64,000 bases of DNA from Hoeflea sp. 108 (GCF_000372965.1 NZ_KB890024.1:1800839-1864838), one strand, 5' to 3'; shown: positions 35,596-44,292, counted from the stretch's first letter. Numbers and translations: made by a program. The notes: a model not told the origin generated them from the sequence alone.

Positions 35596-36609
35596 ATGTC
35601 GGCCACTGTCATGTCCTTGCCTTCGCGCCTGGCTGCGAACGCGGCCGAGACGCACGCCATTGCCCGCAATCCCGGCATGGCGCTGGATCTTGGCTTTCTG
35701 GAATCGATGCGCAGCGTCAACCGCTCGGCGCTGGAGCGACGGGTCGGCACACTGACCAAACGGCGTTCGATCAAGGCCGACAACCAGGCGGCGTGGCTTT
35801 TGCGGTCGATCTCGCTGATGGACCTGACGACGCTCAACTCCAACGACACCGACGAGCGTGTGCGCCGGCTCTGCGCCAAGGCGCTGAACCCGCTGCGGCG
35901 CGATCTTGTCGAGGCGCTCGGGCTGGGCGAGGTGGTGATCCGCCCGGCGGCGGTCTGCGTCTACCATCCGTTTGTGGCGACGGCCGTCGAGGCGGTGAAG
36001 GGTTCGGGCATCCATGTCGCGGCGGTGTCGACGGCTTTCCCGCATGGCCTGGCGCCCTTGTCGAGCCGTCTCGCCGAGATCGAGGCGTCGGTCGCCGACG
36101 GCGCCGACGAGATCGACGTCGTCATTCCGCGTGGGCTGGTATTCGGTGCCAGGTGGCAGGAACTCTATGACGAGATCAAGCAGATGCGCGCCGCCTGCGG
36201 CGAGGCGCATCTGAAGGTCATCCTCGGCACCGGCGATCTGGCGACCTTGCGCAATGTGACGCTCGCTTCGATGGTGGCGATGATGGCGGGCGCCGACTTC
36301 ATCAAGACCTCGACCGGCAAGGAAAGCGTCAATGCGACGCTGCCCGTCGGCCTCGCCATGGTCAGGGCCATCCGCGCCTATCACGAGCAGACCGGTTATC
36401 TCATCGGCTTCAAGCCGGCCGGCGGCATCTCGACGGCCAAGGTCTCGCTCGACTGGCTTATCCTGATGAAGGAAGAACTCGGCCGGCCGTGGCTCGAACC
36501 CGAACTGTTCCGCTTCGGCGCGTCGAGCCTTCTGACCGACATCGAACGCCAGCTCGAGCACCATGTCAGCGGCCGCTACTCGGCCAACCACCGCCACGCT
36601 ATGGCGTGA
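35596..36609 (+). CDS. deoC: Deoxyribose-phosphate aldolase DeoC
   Basis: The protein has about 337 residues from the ATG at 35596, chosen because GGAGA lies 7 bases upstream; the ATG at 35578 is the alternative. DeoC cleaves 2-deoxyribose 5-phosphate to acetaldehyde and glyceraldehyde 3-phosphate through a lysine Schiff base. Motifs are LTTLNSNDTDERVRRLC, VCVYHPFV, KVILGTGDLATL, ADFIKTSTGKESVNATLPVG (Schiff-base Lys237) and GFKPAGGIS (Lys273). It is longer than E. coli DeoC at the N-terminus, as in the eukaryotic-like DeoC branch. It is followed by an ALDH gene, fitting disposal of acetaldehyde. Confidence 0.92.
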   Translation: MSATVMSLPSRLAANAAETHAIARNPGMALDLGFLESMRSVNRSALERRVGTLTKRRSIKADNQAAWLLRSISLMDLTTLNSNDTDERVRRLCAKALNPLRRDLVEALGLGEVVIRPAAVCVYHPFVATAVEAVKGSGIHVAAVSTAFPHGLAPLSSRLAEIEASVADGADEIDVVIPRGLVFGARWQELYDEIKQMRAACGEAHLKVILGTGDLATLRNVTLASMVAMMAGADFIKTSTGKESVNATLPVGLAMVRAIRAYHEQTGYLIGFKPAGGISTAKVSLDWLILMKEELGRPWLEPELFRFGASSLLTDIERQLEHHVSGRYSANHRHAMA

Positions 36610-36636
36610 GCAGCTAGACCTGGCCATGCCGAGTTC

Positions 36637-36833
36637 TACGTTGCCCCCCTCTGGCCTGCCGGCCATCTCCCCCACAAGGGGGGAGATCAGCAGTTCGGCG
36701 GTCGGCAGCCATTCGGCAGCACCGATTTTGTCTTTTCTGAACCGACAGCATCTCAATTTGGCGAAGGCCGCAAGCACAGCTGATCTCCCCCCTTGTGGGG
36801 GAGATGGCCGGCAGGCCAGAGGGGGGCAACGTA
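36637..36833. repeat. Perfect 55-bp inverted repeat with 87-base loop
   Basis: The arm 36637-36691 is the exact reverse complement of 36779-36833. Each arm holds its own smaller palindrome (CTCCCCCACAAGGGGGGAG type). The element fills most of the gap between deoC and the ALDH gene. It resembles rhizobial intergenic mosaic repeats. In mRNA it would form a very strong hairpin that could act as a terminator, attenuator or stabiliser inside unit C. Confidence 0.9.
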
Positions 36834-36879
36834 AAGCGCTCCCCGCCCGATCCTCGCGCCGCAGAGTCCGGAGCCTCTC

Positions 36880-39249
36880 ATGAACATCCTCGAACGATAT
36901 CACGCCATGGATTACGCCCCAGCCCCCGAGGCCCGCACGGAAGCCGATGCCTGGCTCGCTGGCCGCGACTTCTCGAAGTCGCTGTTCATCGCGGGCGACT
37001 GGCGCGCCGGCATCGACGGCAAGAGCTTTGACACGTCGGATCCCTCCACCGGCAAGCTGCTGGCAAAGGTATCTGACGCCTCTGCCGCCGACATCGAGGC
37101 AGCTGTGGCTGCCGCCCGCAAGGCGCTGCCCAAATGGAGCGCTGCCTCGGGCTACGAGCGTGCAAAAGTGCTTTATGCCATCGGCCGCGCCATGCAGCGC
37201 CACCAGCGGCTGTTTGCGGTGCTGGAAAGCCTCGACAATGGCAAGCCGATCCGCGAAAGCCGCGACATCGACGTGCCCCTGGCGATCCGCCACTTCATCC
37301 ACCATGCCGGCTGGGCCCAGGCGCTGGACAAGGAATTTCCCGGCCGCAAGGCAGTGGGTGTCGTCGGCCAGATCATCCCGTGGAACTTTCCGCTTCTGAT
37401 GCTGGCCTGGAAGATCGCTCCCGCTCTCGCCACCGGCTGCACGGTGGTGCTGAAGCCGGCCGAGTTCACGCCGCTCACCGCGATCCTGTTTGCCGAGATC
37501 TGCGAGCGCGCTGGTGTGCCCAAGGGTGTGGTCAACATCGTCCAGGGTGGCCCCGAGGCGGGGGCGGCGATCGTCAACCATCCCGGCATCGACAAGATCG
37601 CCTTCACCGGCTCGTCGGAGGTCGGCAAGATCATCCGCAAGGCGACTGCGGGCTCAGGCAAAAAGCTGTCGCTGGAGCTCGGCGGTAAATCGGCCTTCAT
37701 CGTTTTTGAGGACGCCGATCTCGACAGCGCGGTCGAGGGGCTCGTCGACGGTATCTGGTTCAACCAGGGTCAGGTCTGCTGCGCCGGTTCGCGCCTCCTG
37801 GTGCAGGAGAGCGTGGCCGACGCCTTCATCGCCAAGGTCAAGACACGCATGAGCCGGCTGCGTGTCGGTTCGCCGCTCGACAAGAACACCGACATCGGCC
37901 CGCTGGTCGACAGGACCCAGCTCGACCGGGTCAGGCGCCTGGTCGAGGAAGGCGCCAGACAGGGCGCGGTCTGCTGGCAGCCCGACCAGGACGTGCCCAC
38001 GACTGGCTACTATCACCTGCCGACGCTGGCGACCGGTGTGGCGCCTGCCAACATTCTGGCCCAGGAAGAGGTGTTCGGGCCGGTGCTCGCCACCATGAGC
38101 TTCCGCAACACCGAAGAAGCGGTCGAACTCGCCAACAACACGCGTTACGGCCTTGCCGCCTCGGTGTGGAGCGAGAACGTCAATCTGGCGCTGCATGTCG
38201 CCCCGCAGCTCAAGGCCGGCGTGGTCTGGGTCAACGGCACCAACATGTTCGACGCCGCCTGCGGCTTCGGCGGCTATCGCGAAAGCGGCTTCGGCCGCGA
38301 GGGCGGCAGGGAAGGGCTGGAGGAATATCTCGCGCCGAGCGAGGTGCATGGCCCGGTCATCAAGCCGGCTTCAGCGCCGAAGCAGGCCGCCCGCGACAAT
38401 GGCGAGACGCCAGGCATCGACCGCACCGCCAAGCTGTTCATTGGTGGCAAGCAGGTGCGCCCCGACGGCAACTATGCGCTGCCGGTGCTGACCTCCAAGG
38501 GCAAGCTAGCGGGCGAGGTCGGTCTCGGCAGCCGCAAGGACATCCGCGACGCGGTCTCGGCCGCACGCGCCTGCAAGGCCTGGCCGGAAGCGACCGCCTA
38601 CAACCGGGCCCAGGTTCTTTATTACCTCGCCGAAAACCTCTCCGGCCGCACCGAAGAGTTTGCGGCCCGCATCGTCGAACTGACCGGTGCCAGCCACAAG
38701 GCTGCCAAGGCCGAAGTCGAACAATCCATCGAACGGCTGTTCTGGTATGCCGGCATGGCCGACAAGTTCGAGGGCAGGGTGCACCAGCCGCCGGCACGCA
38801 CGGTGACATTGGCGCTGCATGAGCCCGTCGGCGTCATCGGCATCATCGCCCCTGATGAAGCGCCGCTGCTCGGCCTGGTCTCGCTGCTCGCCCCGGCACT
38901 TGCCATGGGCAACACCACAGTCGTGGTCCCATCGACCACGGCCCCGCTGGTTGCCACCGACCTTTACCAGCTGTTCGAATATTCCGACATTCCGGCCGGT
39001 GCGATCAACATCGTCACCGGGCACACGGCGGAACTCACAGCGGTCCTTGCCAAACACGATGACGTCGACGGCCTCTGGGTCGTCGCCGAAGCCGAGATCT
39101 GCGCCAGGGCGGAAGCGGAATCGACGGGCAATCTCAAGCGCGTCTGGACCGGCCACGGTCGTTGCCTCGACTGGCCAACCGCCCAGGGCGAAGCCTTCCT
39201 CCGCCGCGCCATCGAGGTCAAAAACGTCTGGGTCCCATACGGGGACTGA
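36880..39249 (+). CDS. Aldehyde dehydrogenase with a second, truncated ALDH-like domain
   Basis: The protein has 789 residues. Residues about 20-490 are a complete ALDH: Rossmann motif IIPWNFPLLM, FTGSSEVGK, general-base Glu in LELGGKSAFIV, catalytic Cys300 in NQGQVCCAGSRLL, EEVFGPVLA. Residues about 516-789 repeat the N-terminal ALDH half (LFIGGKQVRPDG, PVGVIGIIAPDEAPLLGLVS) but lack the catalytic Cys and the rest of that domain. It oxidises an aldehyde with NAD(P); with DeoC upstream, acetaldehyde is the likely substrate (inference). The second domain may be structural or cofactor-binding. Confidence 0.88.
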   Translation: MNILERYHAMDYAPAPEARTEADAWLAGRDFSKSLFIAGDWRAGIDGKSFDTSDPSTGKLLAKVSDASAADIEAAVAAARKALPKWSAASGYERAKVLYAIGRAMQRHQRLFAVLESLDNGKPIRESRDIDVPLAIRHFIHHAGWAQALDKEFPGRKAVGVVGQIIPWNFPLLMLAWKIAPALATGCTVVLKPAEFTPLTAILFAEICERAGVPKGVVNIVQGGPEAGAAIVNHPGIDKIAFTGSSEVGKIIRKATAGSGKKLSLELGGKSAFIVFEDADLDSAVEGLVDGIWFNQGQVCCAGSRLLVQESVADAFIAKVKTRMSRLRVGSPLDKNTDIGPLVDRTQLDRVRRLVEEGARQGAVCWQPDQDVPTTGYYHLPTLATGVAPANILAQEEVFGPVLATMSFRNTEEAVELANNTRYGLAASVWSENVNLALHVAPQLKAGVVWVNGTNMFDAACGFGGYRESGFGREGGREGLEEYLAPSEVHGPVIKPASAPKQAARDNGETPGIDRTAKLFIGGKQVRPDGNYALPVLTSKGKLAGEVGLGSRKDIRDAVSAARACKAWPEATAYNRAQVLYYLAENLSGRTEEFAARIVELTGASHKAAKAEVEQSIERLFWYAGMADKFEGRVHQPPARTVTLALHEPVGVIGIIAPDEAPLLGLVSLLAPALAMGNTTVVVPSTTAPLVATDLYQLFEYSDIPAGAINIVTGHTAELTAVLAKHDDVDGLWVVAEAEICARAEAESTGNLKRVWTGHGRCLDWPTAQGEAFLRRAIEVKNVWVPYGD

Positions 39250-39254
39250 GGGGA

Positions 39255-39328
39255 GGGAGGCAGTAGGGAGTAGGGGAGTGGAGCAAAAACTCTGCCTTAC
39301 TGCCTTATTCCCCTACTGCCCTAATCCC
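39255..39328. repeat. Imperfect inverted repeat of GTAGGG / CCCTAC type
   Basis: GGCAGTAGGGAGTAGGGGAG is answered downstream by ATTCCCCTACTGCCCTAATC on the other strand sense. The motif (short GTAGGG units) is a low-complexity intergenic hairpin, seen here once between the ALDH and deoxyribosyltransferase genes. Pairing is imperfect. Confidence 0.45.
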
Positions 39329-39351
39329 GCAAATCACGAGAGCACGCATTC

Positions 39352-39918
39352 ATGAAAATCTATCTTGCCGGCCCCGAAGTCTTCCTGCCCAACGCGCGCG
39401 AGGTGCTTGATCGCAAGATCGAGTTGACCAGGCGCTACTGCTTCGTCCCGGTCTCTCCCGGCGATCTCGAAGTGCCGGCGACCGACACCAAGCGGGCGAA
39501 GGGACTTGCCATCAGCTCGATCAACGAGCGCCTGATGACGAGCGCCGACATGATCATCGCCAATCTGACGCCGTTCCGCGGCATCGCGGCAGATATCGGC
39601 ACGGCCTTCGAGCTTGGCTTCATGTGCGCCCGCGGCTGCCCGGCCTATGCGTTTTCCAACATGGTTGGTGATCACTATGCCCGTGTCGCGGGGCTCTATG
39701 CCGGGCGCATCGAGGCCGACGCGCAGGGCAGGCCGCGCGGGCCGGACGGACTGGCCGTCGAAGATTTCGAGATGATCGACAATCTCATGCTCGACGGCGG
39801 CATCGAGGCGCGGGGCGGCACGATCGTCACGCGCGAGGTGGCAGTCGAGGCGCTGTACACCGACCATCAGGCATTCGAACAATGCCTGCGGCTGGCGGCG
39901 GCCAGGTTCCTGCGCTGA
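39352..39918 (+). CDS. Nucleoside 2-deoxyribosyltransferase
   Basis: This 188-residue protein opens with the NDT motif IYLAGPEVFLPNAREVLD. It has SADMIIANLTPFRG and DIGTAFELGFMCARG, where Glu87 is at the position of the nucleophilic Glu that attacks C1' of deoxyribose. NDTs move 2-deoxyribose between bases, or hydrolyse deoxynucleosides slowly. The length fits the family (about 150-190). It lies downstream of nucleoside hydrolase, deoC and ALDH, so it belongs to deoxynucleoside handling. Confidence 0.9.
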   Translation: MKIYLAGPEVFLPNAREVLDRKIELTRRYCFVPVSPGDLEVPATDTKRAKGLAISSINERLMTSADMIIANLTPFRGIAADIGTAFELGFMCARGCPAYAFSNMVGDHYARVAGLYAGRIEADAQGRPRGPDGLAVEDFEMIDNLMLDGGIEARGGTIVTREVAVEALYTDHQAFEQCLRLAAARFLR

Positions 39919-39943
39919 CATTCACGGAAAGGGAGATATGTTG

Positions 39944-40876
39944 ATGGATCGTGCCGATATCGTCGTCCTTGGAACCTTTGTCGCCGACCTGGCATTCAAG
40001 GCCGAGCGGCTGCCCGTCGTCGGCGAGACGCTGCTTGGCCAGGGTTTTGCTATGGGGCCGGGCGGCAAGGGCTCCAACCAGGTCATTTCAGCCGCACGCG
40101 CCGGCGCGCGGTCTGCGATGATCACCCGTGTCGGGCAGGATTCTTTCGGCGAGATGGCCAGACAGACCTGGTCGCGGGATGGGGTGAACACGTCACACGT
40201 GCTGATCGACACGGTCGCGCCGACGGGGGCGGCGTTCATCTTCGTCTCTTCGGAAACGGGCGACAATGCGATCATCATCGAGAGTGGCGCTGCGGCCAAT
40301 CTGAGCCCCGCCGATGTCCGTGCCGCGGAAGGGCTGATCAGCCGCGCCAAGGTCTTCGTCACCCAGTTCGAGCAGCCCATCGAAACGGCCATCGAAGGCC
40401 TTCGCCTGGCGCGCAGCCACGGCGTCATCACCATCCTCAATCCGGCGCCCGCGCTGCCTGTCGACGATGCCATCTACGTCAATTGCGATTTCGTCACCCC
40501 GAACGAGACTGAAGCCGCGGCATTGACCGGGATCGATACGGCAACAGACGAGGGCGCCCTGCAGGCGGCAGCCAGCCTGGTCAGGCGCGGCGCGCGCAAT
40601 GCGCTGATCACATTGGGCGCAAAGGGTGCGTTGCTGCACGGCGAGGCCGGCACGCATTTTGTCCCGGCCTTCAAGGTAACCAGGGTCGTCGACACGACGG
40701 GAGCGGGAGATGCGTTCAACGGCGGTTTCGCCGTAGCCATATCCGAAGGCCGCAGCCCGGTCGATGCAGTCCGTTTTGGTGCAGCGGTTGCAGCCCTTTC
40801 GGTGCAGAAGCCGGGCACCGCACCTTCCATGCCGATACGGGCCGATATCGACGCCTTCATCCGCGCCAACGGCTGA
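39944..40876 (+). CDS. rbsK: Ribokinase-like PfkB sugar kinase
   Basis: The protein has about 310 residues from the ATG at 39944, which is 8 bases after GGGAG; the ATG at 39938 is too close to that site. PfkB motifs are GPGGKGSNQVISAARAGA near the N-terminus, PNETEAAALTG, and DTTGAGDAFNGGFAVA with catalytic Asp256. Ribokinase phosphorylates ribose at O5; in this operon, with deoC, it may instead act on 2-deoxyribose (deoxyribokinase). That choice cannot be made by eye. It is the last gene of unit C and converges on the TIGR02186 gene. Confidence 0.88.
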   Translation: MDRADIVVLGTFVADLAFKAERLPVVGETLLGQGFAMGPGGKGSNQVISAARAGARSAMITRVGQDSFGEMARQTWSRDGVNTSHVLIDTVAPTGAAFIFVSSETGDNAIIIESGAAANLSPADVRAAEGLISRAKVFVTQFEQPIETAIEGLRLARSHGVITILNPAPALPVDDAIYVNCDFVTPNETEAAALTGIDTATDEGALQAAASLVRRGARNALITLGAKGALLHGEAGTHFVPAFKVTRVVDTTGAGDAFNGGFAVAISEGRSPVDAVRFGAAVAALSVQKPGTAPSMPIRADIDAFIRANG

Positions 40877-40917
40877 GGTCGACAGGGCCAAGGACGTGCG
40901 GCTGGATCGCCGCCGCG

Positions 40918-41703
40918 TCAATCCTTCCTGAAGATGATCCTTCCGAGCCATCCGGTGAACATTGCCAGCCCGATGGCAAAGAGGCCGTAGCCGAAGCCGT
41001 GGTCGGAGGCGAAGCGGAAGATGGTCTGCTCGAAGCCGGACTTGACGATGGCGAGCTGGGTCGAGGTTTCCTTGATGAACAGGCCGTTGCGGAACAGGAA
41101 GGCGCGCGCCTTGTGGGTGCCGACGGGTACGTTGGGGGCGAGGTGCAGGGTGGCGCGGAACAGGTTGGCCGACAGGAACTGGACGCCGCCGATGTTGTCG
41201 GAGTAGAGGCCCAGCCCTTCCTTGCGCTCGCGCAGGGCGTCGGTGAACTCCTGGATGGTCAGCGGGCTGGCGCGCTTCTCCTCGGGTTCGAGATAGATGT
41301 TGGCCGGACCGAGCGACAGCTGCCGGTAGCTGTCGGGGGTGGTGACGTCCTGCGGTGGCCGGGTGGTGGCCATGGAGTAGGACACCGGCACGTTGACGAA
41401 GGTTTCCGAGCGGGTGTTGATCCACATGCCGAGGATGCGGTCCTTGCGGCGCACGACGACCTGGCGGGCCGGGCCTTCGAGTACGACGATGACGTCGTAG
41501 CGGCCCTGGCGGCTGACCAGCGGGTCGGGATTTTCGAGCGCGCCGAAGATGGTGAGGTCGGCGCCGGAGAAGTCGGCAGTGATGGCGACGCGGTCGGTGG
41601 ACAGGCCGATCTGGATGCCTTCGGGCAGCGGCACCGCGTCTTGCGCTGTTGCGGGCAGGACGACCAACAGGGTTGCCGCGGCAAGGGCAGCCAGGCGCCT
41701 CAC
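40918..41703 (-). CDS. TIGR02186 family envelope protein
   Basis: This 261-residue protein has a signal peptide (RRLAALAAATLLVVLPATAQ) and one C-terminal transmembrane helix (GYGLFAIGLAMFTGWLGRII). The body matches the TIGR02186 family of alphaproteobacteria: IGLSTDRVAITADFSGADLT, VVLEGPARQVVVRRKDRILG. It faces the periplasm. The family is almost always found next to a TauE/SafE exporter, as here, where the start overlaps the exporter stop (ATGA). The molecular role is unknown; it may be an accessory of the exporter. Confidence 0.82.
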   Translation of the reverse strand: MRRLAALAAATLLVVLPATAQDAVPLPEGIQIGLSTDRVAITADFSGADLTIFGALENPDPLVSRQGRYDVIVVLEGPARQVVVRRKDRILGMWINTRSETFVNVPVSYSMATTRPPQDVTTPDSYRQLSLGPANIYLEPEEKRASPLTIQEFTDALRERKEGLGLYSDNIGGVQFLSANLFRATLHLAPNVPVGTHKARAFLFRNGLFIKETSTQLAIVKSGFEQTIFRFASDHGFGYGLFAIGLAMFTGWLGRIIFRKD

Positions 41704-42629
41704 AGCGTGCCTCCGCTCGGGGCGGTCAGCGAATAGAGGTTCTGCGGCTTGACGAACAGGTCGAAGCCGAGGCGCAGGGCAACGGCCAGCACCAGAAGCG
41801 CCAGGAGCGCGCGCAACTGTTCGCCGCGCAGTTTCTGGCCGGCCTTGGCGCCGTATTGTGCACCCGCCACGCCGCCGATCATCAAGACCAGCGCCAGGAT
41901 GATGTCGACGGTCTGGTTGGTGGTCGAATGCACCAAAGTGGTGAAAGCCGAGACGACGACGATCTGGAACAGCGAGGTGCCGACGACGATGTTGGTCGGC
42001 ACCTTGAGCAAATAGATCAGCGCCGGCACCATGATGAAGCCGCCGCCGACGCCCATGATGGCGGAGAGGAAGCCGATGCCGGCGCCGATGCCGAGCACCG
42101 GGATGACCGAGACGAACAGCTTGGAGGTGCGGAAGCGCATCTTGAAGGGCAGGCGGTGGATCCAGTTGTGCTGGCCCGACTTCTTCAGCGCCGGCGGCAC
42201 GCCGCCCTTGGTCAGGCGCAGCGCATTGACGCTTTCGACCAGCATCAGGCCGCCGACGGTGCCCAGGAAGACGACGTAGAGCAGCGAGATGAACAGGTCG
42301 AGCTGGCCGATGGAGCGCAACAGCGCAAAGACGACGCCGCCGGCAGCGGAGCCGGCGATGCCGCCGATGAGCAGCACCGTGCCGAGCTTGAAGTCGAGCG
42401 TGCCGCGCTTGAGATGGGCGAGCGCGCCGGAGAACGACGAGGCGATGACCTGGTTGGCGCCGGTGGCAACCGCAATGGCGGGCGGGATGTTGTAGAAGAT
42501 CAGCAGCGGGGTGATCAGGAAGCCGCCGCCGACCCCGAACATGCCCGACAGGAAGCCGACCGCCGCGCCCATCGCCAGCAGCACGAACACATTGACCGAC
42601 ATCTCAGCTATCGGGAGATAAATGCCCAC
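41700..42629 (-). CDS. Sulfite exporter TauE/SafE family permease
   Basis: This 309-residue integral membrane protein of about eight spans has the duplicated TauE motifs GFLSGMFGVGGGFLITPLLI and GFLSAIMGVGGGFIMVPALI. The family exports sulfite, sulfoacetate or similar organosulfur anions. It is co-translated with the TIGR02186 gene. A link with the sulfatase island is possible but unproven, since sulfatases release sulfate rather than sulfite. The start could also be the internal ATG at 42602. Confidence 0.88.
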   Translation of the reverse strand: MGIYLPIAEMSVNVFVLLAMGAAVGFLSGMFGVGGGFLITPLLIFYNIPPAIAVATGANQVIASSFSGALAHLKRGTLDFKLGTVLLIGGIAGSAAGGVVFALLRSIGQLDLFISLLYVVFLGTVGGLMLVESVNALRLTKGGVPPALKKSGQHNWIHRLPFKMRFRTSKLFVSVIPVLGIGAGIGFLSAIMGVGGGFIMVPALIYLLKVPTNIVVGTSLFQIVVVSAFTTLVHSTTNQTVDIILALVLMIGGVAGAQYGAKAGQKLRGEQLRALLALLVLAVALRLGFDLFVKPQNLYSLTAPSGGTL

Positions 42630-42691
42630 CCGTCAGTACTTCCCAGAAAGCTGCTAAAGTCTCAGCTGGCAATCCGCAATTCTTGCGGTTC

Positions 42692-42877
42692 TTATGCCTG
42701 CCGGCGTGATGTCGTGCCGCGTTGGACCGGCGTGTCGTCCGGCCTTGTCTTGCGCAAGGCGGCAGGCCCAGGGCCACGCATGTAGTGCTTCTCCGGATGA
42801 TATCGTTCACGCGTGCCGGTGCCCAACAATTCGGTAACGGTCCTCATAAGGACGAACAGTTTTTGAAGCGATGGCAT
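42692..42877 (-). CDS. Small basic protein, hypothetical
   Basis: This is a 61-codon open frame with basic, hydrophilic composition (ERYHPEKHYMRGPGPAALRK) in the 529-base gap between the exporter and the tRNA. The ribosome site is weak. I recall similar short YHPExHYMRGPGP-like proteins in rhizobia, but not securely. No function is assigned. The remainder of the gap (42878-43158) shows nothing further. Confidence 0.35.
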   Translation of the reverse strand: MPSLQKLFVLMRTVTELLGTGTRERYHPEKHYMRGPGPAALRKTRPDDTPVQRGTTSRRQA

Positions 42878-43158
42878 TTGATTACGTCGGTCAACGGGAT
42901 TGATGAGACGCTATCAGCACCGTGAAGGCATTACGTATAGCGACTGTGACCAACTGCATTCCTGGAAGGAATGGCAATCAGGCTGAGGCCTGCGAACAAG
43001 GTCGGTAAGCTGCTATCGCGGCAATTGCTTGCCAGGGCTTTCTTGCTGTTTGGGAGCGGTGCGCGGGCGAAGAGGCTCGAAATCAAGGAAACTTGATTGC
43101 AACACAGTGCGGGACGCTGGCTTGTCCTGCAAGAAAATGCGCTGGTCACGAGAAATAG

Positions 43159-43232
43159 TGGCTGGGGAACCTGGATTCGAACCAGGACTAACGGAGTCAG
43201 AGTCCGTGGGTCTACCGTTAACCTATTCCCCA
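43159..43232 (-). tRNA. tRNA-Gln (anticodon CUG)
   Basis: On the minus strand the 74 bases start TGGGGAATAGG and end TTCCCCAGCCA, with the 3' CCA encoded. The acceptor stem pairs TGGGGAA with TTCCCCA. The anticodon arm CGGA-CTCTGAC-TCCG gives CUG at positions 34-36. The T arm is CCTGG-TTCGAAT-CCAGG. All arms pair perfectly. Confidence 0.95.
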
Positions 43233-43347
43233 ACGAGGCCGATCTTCAGTTCGGCCGCGACGCAGTCATCAACAACGCCGCCGGTGCGCGCCTTGTAACC
43301 GGAGCCGGAAAATAGTCAACCCCGCAAGACGCGCCAATTTTTGATTT

Positions 43348-44292
43348 TCACACATCGCCCTCGCGGCCGCGCCGGCCGAACTGCGAATGCTCGAAGCCGA
43401 GCACCGCAATCACGCCCAGGATCAGCGGAATGATGAGGTAGAACAGCCGGAAGACGAGCAGGGCGGCAAGCACAGCTGCCGGATCCATTTCCGACAGGCC
43501 GGTGAGGAACACGACCTCGAGCACGCCAAGGCCGCCTGGCGCATGCGAAGCCTGCGCCACCGCAAACGAGAACAGGAAAATGCCGAGCACGATCAGGAAG
43601 CCCGGATTGTTTTCTGCCGGCAGGGCGAAATAGATGATCGCAGCGGCAGCGACGATCTCGAGCGGGCCGATGATCAGCTGGCGCGCGACGATCGGCAGGG
43701 CAGGGTAGTGCAGACGGAACTTGCCGATCGCCAGCGGCTTGAGATGCAGCCAGCTGCCGAACACATAGGCAGCGACGAACACCAGCATGGCGATGCCGAG
43801 CGCGATCCACCAGGCTTCGTGGCTGCCTTCGGTATAGCGGTCGAGCAGTCCGGGTTCGATCAGGATCACCACGCCGCCGACGAGCACCGAGGACAAGACG
43901 AAGGTGAACCAGCAGATCGCCACCAGCACACCGACATCCTGGCCGGTCAGCCCCTTTGTGCCATAGGCCCGGTAGCGGATGACCGCCCCCGAAAAGACCG
44001 AGCCGCCGATGTTGTGCGACAGGGCATAGGTGGTGAAGGAACAGACGGTGACGAAGAACCAGGAGACGCGCTTGCCGATATGCAGCAGCGCGATGTGGTC
44101 GTAGCCTGCAAGGGCAGCATAGGCGACGATGGAACTGAGCGCCGCCAACAACCAGCCATGCGCAGGGATGGCCTCAAGCCCGCTCCAGACATCTTCGAGG
44201 GAGATTTCGCGCCACTCGTGATAGAGCAGCCAAGCAGATACGGCGACAGCGCCGAGCCCGACGACGGGCCAGATATAATCTTTGATTCTCAT
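43348..44292 (-). CDS. Lysylphosphatidylglycerol synthase-type membrane domain protein (UPF0104)
   Basis: The protein has 314 residues from the ATG at 44292 and about eight transmembrane helices (YIWPVVGLGAVAVSAWLLYH; WWIALGIAMLVFVAAYVFGS). It corresponds to the flippase-like membrane half of MprF/LPG synthases, with the motifs LSHNIGGSVFSGAVIRYRAY and ASHAPGGLGVLEVVFL. There is no catalytic synthase domain, so lipid synthesis is not expected; it may translocate a lipid or be a stand-alone UPF0104 protein. The frame stays open far upstream, but that extension is antisense to ppx and not real. Confidence 0.8.
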   Translation of the reverse strand: MRIKDYIWPVVGLGAVAVSAWLLYHEWREISLEDVWSGLEAIPAHGWLLAALSSIVAYAALAGYDHIALLHIGKRVSWFFVTVCSFTTYALSHNIGGSVFSGAVIRYRAYGTKGLTGQDVGVLVAICWFTFVLSSVLVGGVVILIEPGLLDRYTEGSHEAWWIALGIAMLVFVAAYVFGSWLHLKPLAIGKFRLHYPALPIVARQLIIGPLEIVAAAAIIYFALPAENNPGFLIVLGIFLFSFAVAQASHAPGGLGVLEVVFLTGLSEMDPAAVLAALLVFRLFYLIIPLILGVIAVLGFEHSQFGRRGREGDV

